From Lunularia cruciata (taxonomy: Eukaryota; Streptophyta; Marchantiopsida; Lunulariales; Lunulariaceae), in assembly GCA_948567375.1 (NCBI GenBank), contig OX419761.1:5892501-5956500 (forward strand): a stretch of DNA of 64,000 nt, given 5' to 3'. Below, in pieces: positions 54,517 to 64,000 of this stretch; position 1 is the first letter of the stretch; the number at the start of each line of letters is the position of its first letter. The notes under the pieces are model-generated. The model ran no database searches and had not been told where the DNA came from. It was given only the letters and a program-made list of their open reading frames with translations. The translations under genes and the position numbers were made by a program.

Positions 54517-56152
54517 TTGAACTTAATTCTTGTTTTCTTAACTATTATGAGACTTTGTTCTTGATTTTCTTATTGCATGCCAAATTAAAGGATGCATGAA
54601 CTCATGGAGCATGTTATGATATGCATTACGTAAGAGTTGTCTTTCATTTTACTTTGCTCTAATAATTTTCTTTTTTAGAATCTAAAATTATTTTCCCCTA
54701 ATATCCTACTACTTGCATTACTCTTGGATGAAATGTTATATATGGTTCTGATTATGATCTAAAAGACTAATAAAAGTGAGACCTTCTTAGCAACCAACAT
54801 GCATACTCATGGGTTTTAACTTGGGAATTACAAGAATAAGGTGACCACCCAAAAAGACATCTGCTGCTGTCATAGTGAATGGGTCCATAAGTTATTTAGA
54901 ACAATAGCCGAGAAGATTATACAGAATATTCAAGGAAAGATCGGGAGGATATATATAGATAAATCAAATGCTGTATAATATTAGGAATCATCTCTAAACA
55001 CACCCTGTAAGCTTTGATGGAACACTTTTATAAGTGATTCTGTAAAATTTTACATCAAAATAACTGAAAAACCGTATTCTATCATCATTAATCAAAAGTG
55101 CAACTTTTCTGTTCATGTGGCATTTAAGATAACCGTTAGATTCTTGATATTGACTGATATAAAGCGCATCTATGGGTCCAATTCATAAAGCAAAGGTAAC
55201 CGAATACTTTGGCTACGAAAGGGGCTGCTTTCAGATAGCTTGACTCTCAAGGTCAATAATGTGTATTCAAAGGATAATTGACCATGTCAAAAATTTATTT
55301 AACATTACATTTGAAAAATACTTTCCTCCTAATCAGTCATGTAAAAGAAAATAAATATACGAAGCATCTGGAAAATAACAAAACGCAAATAGGAAAGAAA
55401 CGAAGGCTCGAAAGGTATTCCTAAATCAGAAGATATCTAATATGGAAACGTCAGTAATAACACTTTCCGACTTTCATTAATTATTTTAATTTGATTCATG
55501 TTTTAACCAAGATATATCCGAGTTGACGTATTTAAAATACCTAGAACACCTCGACACCACCCCATAGTCCACATAACATTTATCATATTCATTCCAAATA
55601 GAACCGTAAATTTCCTTATTACCTTTTCTGTGTCTTTTAATCCACGAGGTTAAGATTCAGCTCACCCCTACTTTTAGTTGATATTACCATTTAGTCATGA
55701 AAAGCACACATTTGCCGTGCCTGCCTCCGTCCAAATAATATAATAGTTTATTCCACTATCATCAATTTTACTTGGGGTGTGATCCGGAACAAATAGTGGG
55801 TTAGTTTTGGGCTTATTAAAGTACGAACCTTCTTTCAACGGTTTCGAAATTAAAATAGTTATATTTGAATAGAAGATCAATATTGTATGGGTTCCTTCAT
55901 ATTCTAATTTGGTAGCGTCAGTACCGTAAAAATTATTTGCAAACATCATAAATACAAATTTGATGGATTAATGTTAGGGAAAGTCTAAAAGCTGGTAAAA
56001 TGTGAACTCATGTAGACTTTTGTGGATTTAGGAAGATTATCTGAAAGGAACAGCTCTTAGCTCTCTATACATTTATTGAATTTTATTTGTTTATTTATAA
56101 ATGCAAGGTCTGCAAAACAGTCACGAAAAAGTGTAGGAATTGCTCGTACCAT
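54517..56152. other. Intergenic, no gene seen
   Basis: A+T-rich, no recognisable coding or repeat feature. Confidence 0.5.
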
Positions 56153-56352
56153 CCATGACGTGGTAAAGATGACGTGGCACTTCACAGCGTGCTCACCAGA
56201 TTCCTTTCTCATTCAAGGAAAGTTATTGCCATTGCCACGGCATGGGTGGTAACCATGACGTGGTGAAGGTGACGTGGCACTTCACAGCGTGCTCACCAGA
56301 TTCCTTTCTCACTCAAGGAAAGGTATTGCCATTGCCACGTCATGGGTGGTAA
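56153..56352. repeat. Exact-period 100-bp tandem duplication with ACGTGG words
   Basis: Units 56153-56252 and 56253-56352 have equal length and differ at only a few sites. Each holds two TGACGTGG words, and one unit ends GCCACGTCATG. These are ACGT-core sites like those bound by plant bZIP factors. No gene start is recognisable close by. Confidence 0.93.
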
Positions 56353-56624
56353 GAGCAAAAAGTTTACCCGACAAAGAGTGACAGTAGTAGAAGTATTTTA
56401 AATGGATTCGGGGACGAGTAAAACCCTTGAGATAACTTTTTGAGACCACGCAGCACAGGACCCTAAGCTCCATACATGCTCTCACTATTTGCACTTTATG
56501 AAAATTATCGGGGATTCAATTAGCAGTTTCCGGATTTTAATTTGCGATCCATTGATCATCAAGTTGCATAATTACGTGACCTTGCCTGCTAAGCCATCAT
56601 TATTGGCTGTAAATAAGCCAAGTA

Positions 56625-56898
56625 CATAATAGTCCGAAAGTTGGTGCTTTTAGACACGGAGGGAGGTTACAGAAATACTATTTTTTTAACTTGAGACTCT
56701 GCAGAACATTTTGCAATAATAGTCCGAAAGTTGATGCTTTAGGTACGGAGGGGAAATCATAGAAAATTTATTTCTTAACCAGAACCTTTGCAGAGCATTT
56801 TGCAATAAGAGTCCGAAAGTGGGTGTTTTAGGTAAGGAGGGAAATAATGAATAATGCTTTTTACTTGAGACTCTGCAAAGCATTTTGCAATCATGACA
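56625..56898. repeat. Three-unit tandem repeat (about 89 bp)
   Basis: AGTCCGAAAG recurs at 56631, 56721 and 56810. Other shared words are CTCTGCAGAACATTTTGCAA and similar CTTTGCAGAGCATTTTGC forms. Units are diverged. The final partial unit ends near 56898. Confidence 0.92.
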
Positions 56899-59466
56899 AT
56901 CAACCATTATGTACTGCAAGACTATCATCTCAAAAAAGTTCGACGATTTCTTAAATGCAAAACCTCTGATTCTTGTTGTAAGCGTTTTCAGTCATAAAGT
57001 TTCACGTTTTCTCAAAGAATTTTGACAATTTTAGGGACATGCAAGATATTAAGAGCTATCTCTTTTCAAAAGATGACGTCTTGTTAAAGGATATTTACTG
57101 GTAGCCGAATTTGATGAAAGTAACTTGATATTCAACCTGTGGGTGCCCTCGTGGTCAGAAAAGCTCTTATTTCGACTGCAACTTGGCTATGTAAGAATAT
57201 TTCAGTACTCGAGTATTATACTCCAGGGTCTTGAATGTACTTGAGAACTGTAATTCAGGTATGCAGAATGTATACTTTTGCCCATGCAACCAAACCAAAT
57301 CTAAAGCGATGAAGAGTGGTCTAGTCTTATTCTTCACATCTCTCCTTACTTGACATAGGATAGGTGGAGATTTAACGAGGGAGACTTTGCAGACACTTAC
57401 CGTTGTGCAGTATTTCTGATCATCAGCAACATGCATGCACATAATCATGCAGCAAAAATTCTCACGAAAGCAATGCTTTCAATCAATGCGATAGACCAAC
57501 CAAAACGTGTAGAGCATAGCTATTTAATTCTCTACGTTTAGTACGTGGTCAAATGACAACTTCGCTTCTGCTCAAGGCCTGATCACTTTGTTGTATGAAA
57601 TGTGAATTTGTTCATACAGTCAAGGAAATGCGACCCTCGTGATAGCAAGGAGGATGGGAAGACCCCATCAAAGCCTGCAAGGAAAAGATAAATTGAGTAA
57701 AATGTGTTATTCCCGGTAGTTTTGGAAACACGAATCTACCTTACAGCATCTAAGATATCTGAGGTATGCAAGTTGCATAATCGACAAACTATTAAAGCAT
57801 CACCAAGTGTGATTGTTCTCCTATGGATTGCACCATTTAAACAAATGGTGCCCTGAATGCCAAGATCCAGATATGACTCGGCATGCAAGCTTGATATCCA
57901 AAACGGATTAACCTAGAACAAATAGTTAACTAAATAGAACTAAGAAGTGAATTTTGAAGTGAGAAAACAATTGAGAAGAAGAGCTCAAACGTCCCAAGAA
58001 AAAAATCCCCTCGTGCTTCATGGTTCTTTTGAAGTCAATACTTCTTCAGGTAATAGCTAAGTTTCAAGCGTGTTAGTTCCTTGGTTAGCACAGTGGCTGG
58101 ATTTTATGAAGAAGCTATTTATTTATTCGTATCTTCTATAACCAAATTGATATTGAATGTCTCTCCCTGTACCTATTTTTGGAATAAATGATGAGATTTC
58201 TCACCATTTTTAGAGAACCTTTATTATTTCCAAGTATCACACTTTGTCTATATGTCTACATTTCAAATGAGGATAGGATTTCTAACTATTTCTAAAGAGT
58301 TCTTGTTATCTCCATGGTCTTAAAAATAACTCAACTTTATGTAATTCTATTTGAAGTAAGAATAACCACATTTTCCTTAATGTGGTTATTAAAATTTCAT
58401 AATATTTTGATATTTCTTTTCTATTGAAAGGATAGCAATGGGTTTCCAACATCTATTGCTCCAACTAATAGCTCCAAATTTGATGGAGAAAGAAAAACCT
58501 ATTATTGATTGTTTGTTTGTTTGTTTGTGAGTAGCAACTTAATAAAAATTTGTCAATGTGTGAAGGCTTGGATTATTAATTTGTTGGAGGAAAAGCTTAT
58601 GCACTTGCATTCTAGAGGGGTACCTGAAAATGATTTAAGCAATTGCAAGATGGTCCAGGGTAGGAGTTGAGCAAAATTAACTTACAAAACTATCCACAAA
58701 TGCAAACTTAGGTGAGTGAGCAACATTATATACATGAATATTTTCACTAGTTGCTGATATACTTTTATATAATGCATACTTATGTTATTTAATAATTCTT
58801 CCTTATTTACCTTGGTATAGCAATTACAAAGCAATCTTGAAAACCTGATTGCTCTAGTAAGAATGATGTCCATATACCATTTTTTATTCAATACAATGTA
58901 GCCTACACCAATCTTTATCACCATCCCAATGTTGGTCTTTTTACCTTGAACGTATACTTTAGTTCCAACACTTTCAAATCCAATCAAAGTTGTTAATATG
59001 CTACTTCTTGGTGCAAATATGCTCTATTGGCATATTTATGTTCGTATTGCAAGTACTTGAAAGATGTTTTTCTTATGGAGTCTAAGGAAACTTCTAAATA
59101 AGTCATGAGTACCTAAAGTTATTCAAAGCTTAGTAAAAGTGACTATTTTTTAGAGGGTTGAAAGAATGAGCATCATTCTTTTCTGGTTTTGATATATTGA
59201 ATTGTTTTATTCCTAGATATTTTTCTTTGGAGAAAGAACTAAAAACTCTGAGATACAAAAGTCTTTTTTATATTCTAAGATAGCACACATGAAAGAATCC
59301 TTGACTTAGATGTGAGTCAAGATAAGGCCACACTCATGGCAATTATTTCATGAGTTTGGTATTCCTTTAGACTTTTGATTTTGAATTAAATTTTTACCTA
59401 GTTTACTAAATTACCATAATAAAATTTCATTTTTGAATATAATCTTTTCACAAGTACATAAACTAG
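56899..59466. other. Intergenic, no gene established
   Basis: One stretch near 58440-58500 reads PTNSSKFDGERKTYY on the + strand, somewhat like a copia gag start. It is too short and broken to call. A 101-codon minus-strand frame at 58682-58987 shows no domain. Nothing else is recognised. Confidence 0.4.
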
Positions 59467-59880
59467 GTGTAATAATAGGGATTTACTAGAAGATGAATAT
59501 AACTAACAAGTGGTAGAATTTAGCATATAGTTAGGACACTCTAAGAATATTCTAGAAACATCCAAAGAGCTTCTACAAACTTTCTAAAGGTGAGTCACTT
59601 ATATTCCAAGCTGCTAGCTATTTTAACATGTACAGCAAATAAATAACTAGCTAAGCTTGCACTACAAATAAAGAGACTTCTAGAAGGAATCTTTGTTAGG
59701 AGCTTCTTAGAAACCCAAGTTGTCTATACCCAAGTTGTCTATACCCAAGTTGTCTATACCCAAGTTGTCTATAGTACCAACAAATATAGCACAAGATCAG
59801 TCTAGATATTTGGAGTTTTAACTCATTTGAAAGTTAAAACGTAATCTTCCATTATTTTATTTCTCTCTTTTGTCTTTTAC
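59467..59880 (+). repeat. Probable 5' LTR of a decayed Ty3/gypsy element
   Basis: It starts TGTAATAATAG and ends CTTTTACA, just before a primer-site-like sequence. No second LTR is present in the window. The left boundary is inferred from the TG start. It holds a four-unit minisatellite. Confidence 0.5.
59713..59772. repeat. Four 15-bp tandem units
   Basis: ACCCAAGTTGTCTAT repeats four times without change (59713, 59728, 59743, 59758). Confidence 0.97.
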
Positions 59881-59881
59881 A

Positions 59882-59893
59882 TTGGTATTAGAG
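59882..59893 (+). promoter_or_regulatory. tRNA-Met primer-site-like sequence
   Basis: TTGGTATTAGAGCAAG surrounds a site differing by C to T from the initiator Met tRNA complement. It follows the probable LTR end. Confidence 0.65.
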
Positions 59894-60569
59894 CAAGAAT
59901 GGGTGGATGGAATCTATGGAATCCCAAAACATTTTCCTACAATCATTATGAGTTTTGTGCTCATGTAATTCTTATAAATCAATATGAGTTCTATGTCCAT
60001 GTACTACCAAAGCATCAATTTTTATTATTTTATTTTATTTTACATTTCACGATTTGCCCAAAATTTTCTAAACATGATCATCTTATCTTATCTGATGATC
60101 CATTGATCCTTTCAATTGTAACTTATAGAGAGTGTTGGATGTGTTGCAATCATGTATTAACTTAAATATTTAAAAGTAGATATCTTGAGAGAGCAGTAGT
60201 CATGGTGACAGTACAAAAAGTTATGCAAAAACATATTAAGTAGTTCACTCAATTATTAGAATAGAGAGATCTCGACAGTCAATGACAAGAGAAAATGGAG
60301 AGAGTAATATTTTGAGAACAAGAGAATCAAGTTTGGTTTCTGAAACCAAACGTATTTGAAAGCAAAAATCTATGAAGTGTAGTAAAGAATTTTGTATTTC
60401 ATGTTGAAAGTTAAATTAAAGCCACAAATGTTTCAAATGATTGTGGATAAATCTTCTTACCTTCAAATCAATTGGATAGATAAGCAAAACTGTAATGGCA
60501 ATTCTGGGTGGAGCAGACTCAATAACAACTTTTTCCCCAACTTTGACATGGGAAGCCTTCAAGAGTGAA

Positions 60570-61060
60570 ATCATTAGGATATTCCAAGCCATGAATGTTA
60601 AACAAGCAACATGAGTTTGATTGGCCAAATTGAGACAGGTTGGCTTTATGAGAGGTTACATTTCTCATTTCCAAAATACCATGATGTTTATTTTTTATGT
60701 ACATAAAGGCAAAGCCTTGGATCAAATTATGATAGGTTTGAAATCACACGCCAAATTGGAAGTAACCATGCGTGAACCTAGACATCTAGATGAAGCAATG
60801 CAAATGACTTAGTGCTTTGAATCCTTGGCTATCACAACTTGGTTTTGACCTAGACTTCCATAAACCAGTAAACACACCATACATGGGTAGATGAGCTAGC
60901 ACCAATGGAGATTGATAATGTCCAATATGGGTCACTATGCACTACAAATAAAGAATAATTGAGGCCAAATAGTGGTTGCTTCTATTGTTGCCAAATTGGA
61001 TATCCCATTGCCAAATGCTCAACTAGCAATATAAAACCTCAACCCATTGCCCAAATGAAG
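60570..61060 (+). pseudogene. Gypsy gag remnant with altered zinc knuckle
   Basis: GYISHFQNTMMFIFYVHKGK and MIGLKSHAKLEVTMREPRHL with EAMQMT (60640-60810) match the capsid C-terminal part of gypsy gag. Near 60973-61015 a knuckle reads CFYCCQIGYPIAKC, with Tyr in place of His. Stops break the frame. Confidence 0.75.
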
Positions 61061-61699
61061 TTCTTGGATCATGAGGATCAAGGAAACAAAGAGTCCTAAT
61101 AGGAGATACCAAGCCACTTACTAGGAACTTAATTTGTTCAAACGGGGATAAAACGCTTGACCTATGTAAATTTGATTCCCTTGTAAGGTATGATATAAGA
61201 TAATGGTTATAAAATTTGATTAATTTTGGGAATTATGAGAATTCCATGCCAATGTAGTTAGCAATGAAATTATGTATTCTTCTCATACCAATATTAGGTA
61301 GAAAATTGATGATAATAGATGGTAAAAAGGATTGCATTTTTCACCTCATGTCCAATTTCAGTAAAGATTAGGAAGGAGTATTTAGAGATGTGAGATTTTT
61401 AATAGTTCACTTGCAATATGGTATCATTCTATGTCTTTCTTGGCTTGAATGTTGTAAGGTTCAATTGATTGATTTGGACAATAAATTTAAATACAACACC
61501 AAGGTAAGAATAATCTATGAGATTATCTTGCACCTTTAAAGAAAATAACTAAGAGAATTCAATCCCAAGATTGAAAATTTATCAATATGAAGATTATAGA
61601 GTAAGCCTTGAAGGAAAATATTTCTACTTTGGTTGTATGGATCAAGCTTATTATGCAGAGAGAATTTGATGAGGATGAGAAACCTCAAAATTTACTGGT

Positions 61700-62525
61700 T
61701 GATCAATAGTTCAAGAGTTTTTAGATGTGTTTCCATATGATCTTACAAAAACATTACCCTATGATCAAGGTATATCTTTCAAGATCAAAATATTGCTAAG
61801 TTGAGCTCTAGTGAGTAGACCTATCTATTGGCTTTCACAAAAGGAGTAAGAAGAATTTCAAATTTCATTCATTGAGTTGTTGGAAACAGATTTCATACAA
61901 CATAGCACTTCCTCTTAATGAACACCAATACTATTTGTACCAAATAATAATGGAGTAGTTAAAATCCATATTGATTATCATTATCTTAATAAACAAACTG
62001 GGAATAATACATATCTCTTGCCTAAAATTGATAATTTGTTGGATCAATTAAGTAAAGCACAATACTTTTCAATTTTGGATCTTCAAAGCAACTATTAGAA
62101 GATTCCAATTGATGAAAAAGATATGCAAAAGACTGCTTGTACAAGGTATGGGCATTTTGAGAATTTTACCTTTTGTGGTCATTAATGTACCAAAAATCTT
62201 CATAGATCAATGCATTTGTGTGTAAGATGAGCTATTGGATCAATGTGAAGTAGTGTTCTTGCATGAAATTTTAATTAACAATAAGATGGAGGTTGAATAC
62301 GAGAATCACATGCTAAAAATCTCAAGGGGACAATGATAAGAGAAGTTTTACTACAAGAAGTCCAAGTGTGATATTTGGTAGAAAGAAGTTACCTTCTTGG
62401 GCCATAAGGTTTTAGTTGAGGGGATAAAGATACAAGAAAATAAAATCAGTGCCATTTTTAATTGGCCTACTCCAAAGGATGCCATAAAATGTAGAGGATT
62501 TAGTGGATTGGTGAGTTTTTACTAA
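61700..62525 (+). pseudogene. Gypsy reverse transcriptase remnant
   Basis: The frame shows LLETDFIQHS, PILFVPNNNGVVKIHIDYHY, YFSILDLQSNY, IPIDEKDMQKTACTRYGHFE and, further on, TFLGHKVLVEGIKIQ and FSGLVSFY. These are ordered gypsy RT blocks. The catalytic Asp-Asp region is degenerate (VVFLHEILINN). Stops and frame changes are many. The element is cut off around 62525. Confidence 0.8.
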
Positions 62526-62599
62526 CTGTTAATTATTATCTTTATGTGATTTCTTTATACAAAATCTGAGCTTTATAAAGGAAGCATCCAATCATAGTC

Positions 62600-64000
62600 A
62601 CCAACATCTACTTGATTAGTAAAGACCATGGAACTTCTTGCATAAAAGACATATGTGCTATCAGAAAAAATGTTCTAGAACACACATATCCTGGAGGCAT
62701 GGTCATATACAAGAACTTTGTTAATGTAGCATCAAGGTACAATGCATCAAGATGTAATTAAAATTATAACAACTTCTTGTATATTACAAAGAAAAAACAA
62801 AGTGCATAAAGTAATGACCTTTTCCACAAGAGATAATATCTCCTTGTAATTGATGTGATGTTGCTTACTATGATCTCTTGCTACTATATACCCTTTAAAT
62901 AATTAGAACTTTTATTTGGATCATGTTTAACCTTAGGCATCCACTTATTGTTTATAAGTTCTTGCTCAAATGATGATGCCACCATATCCCAAGTACAATT
63001 ATCTTTATGTGGTTCAACTCACTTGCAATTAATACTTCTCATTTACTAGATTCTAAATACCAAGGAGATAAATCATAGGATTTTTGCTCAAAAGCATTAC
63101 CAACATCATTAACCAAAGATGCCATCCAAGTCGTTAAACACCCTAATCACAGGATGACAATTTCTCCTCAAACTTATGTGAGTAACCATGCATAGTCACA
63201 AAAATGAGATGATATGAGTCTTTCTAATTGTGATTGAGGTATGAAATCATCTGATGCAAGCTCCATCAAGCTAGAAGCAATAGGTTTTGGAATCTGAGAA
63301 ATTTCACCTGAATGCATTCTTGTAATGAGGTTAAGGTGAGATAGAGAGGAATCAAAGATTGGGATAACTTTGGGAGAACTTGGTATACTTGGCAAAGTTG
63401 AGGGGAAATGAACAAAAGAAAGCACCTTCTTTTGTATAGTAGAGTTCCTTTGATGAAATATTTCAAGACAAATATCTGAGTTGTTATTATTATTATTATT
63501 ATTAGTTTCATTATTACTGAAGCTAGATTTTCTTTAAAAATACATCTCTACTCTTTATTGTTTTACAAGGAATATGATCACAAAGCCTATAAGAATTATC
63601 TACAATTATCTTTATAATAACAAACTTGTAGATTCTTCAAAAAATTTGGATCCAATTTTGTTATTCTCTCATCTACAATGCGTATTTAGGCTCTTGTATC
63701 AAGAACCCTTAGATAAGACAAGTTCTCTTTCTTCCTCCCCCAAAGTTCCTAAGGTGTTGTAAAATTAAATGACCAACTTGAAGATCTATTGCATAAGTAG
63801 GCAATTGTTGTATAGCTTCTTCCCATGGTACTTCTCTGAAAATTCCTCCAGATACCATTGATATGACCTTTTCAAATAATATGTAATTTTCTTGCTCTGC
63901 AATGCCATTTTACTACAAAGAATAATGAATAGGGGCTCATATTTTAATGCATAATCCTATTAACACATGAAAATGAAGACATGGTTTCTATGTATTCACC
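62600..64000 (-). pseudogene. Copia integrase and RT remnant, reverse strand, runs off the window
   Basis: From 64000 downward the reverse strand shows CVNRIMH near the start of an integrase core, then NGIAEQENYILFEKVISMVS-type and PWEEAIQQLPTYAID blocks (about 63930-63790), a linker with Ser/Pro-rich segments, then RT with KDNCTWDMVAS, NNKWMPKVKHDPNKS, INYKEILSLVEKVIT and YMTMPPGYVCS (about 62990-62680). The order is integrase before RT, as in copia. Stops and frame changes are frequent, and the 5' end is beyond the window. It abuts the gypsy remnant ending near 62525. Confidence 0.72.

Noticed and set aside
58682-58987. 101-codon minus-strand open frame in A+T-rich sequence
   Set aside because: No domain; A+T-rich composition gives chance frames of this kind.
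1-64000. CRISPR array, operons, ribosome binding sites, tRNA or rRNA genes
   Set aside because: This is plant nuclear DNA. I saw no regularly spaced direct repeats with unique spacers, and no tRNA or rRNA pattern.

Overview
This is nuclear DNA of a land plant, carrying a tandem family of secreted alpha-expansins with spliced exons, a plant-specific DUF247 gene, and many old LTR retrotransposons of both superfamilies. The low gene density, heavy decay of the elements and nested insertions suit a large, repeat-rich genome. A gymnosperm is my best guess, but the sequence alone does not settle this.

Bases 1-18420 are retrotransposon territory. A Ty3/gypsy element on the + strand (1981-18420) is interrupted inside gag by a younger minus-strand chromovirus (4120-10688) that has its own LTRs, tRNA primer site, polypurine tract, protease, reverse transcriptase, RNase H, integrase and chromodomain. 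The outer element is the highlight of the window. Between its protease and reverse transcriptase it carries a DNA cytosine-5 methyltransferase domain (about 13060-14232), with a recognisable AdoMet loop, Pro-Cys-Gln nucleophile motif and Glu-Asn-Val motif. The copy is dead, but the domain order is clear: gag, protease, DNA methyltransferase, RT, RNase H, integrase. Its two LTR cores differ largely by C-to-T and G-to-A changes, several at CpG sites.

Bases 20567-21838 hold an intronless DUF247 gene that seems to lack the usual C-terminal part. Bases 24434-25194 form a large imperfect inverted repeat.

Bases 26200-51220 contain six minus-strand alpha-expansin copies with the same three-exon, two-intron structure. 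Copies 1 (26309-27653), 2 (29546-30750) and 4 (37201-38488) are open. Copy 3 (32500-33802) has a frameshifted C-terminus, and copies 5 (40182-41257) and 6 (49888-51101) are pseudogenes. Every copy has a TATA-like box about 100-125 bp upstream of its start codon and a GC-rich potential stem-loop downstream of its stop. A degenerate Ty1/copia element (44798-49623) separates copies 5 and 6.

Bases 52100-64000 hold decayed copia and gypsy pieces on both strands, several tandem duplications and hairpins, and long stretches with no detectable gene. The only likely functional protein genes here are the three open expansins and perhaps the DUF247 gene. Products of the expansins would be secreted to loosen the cell wall.
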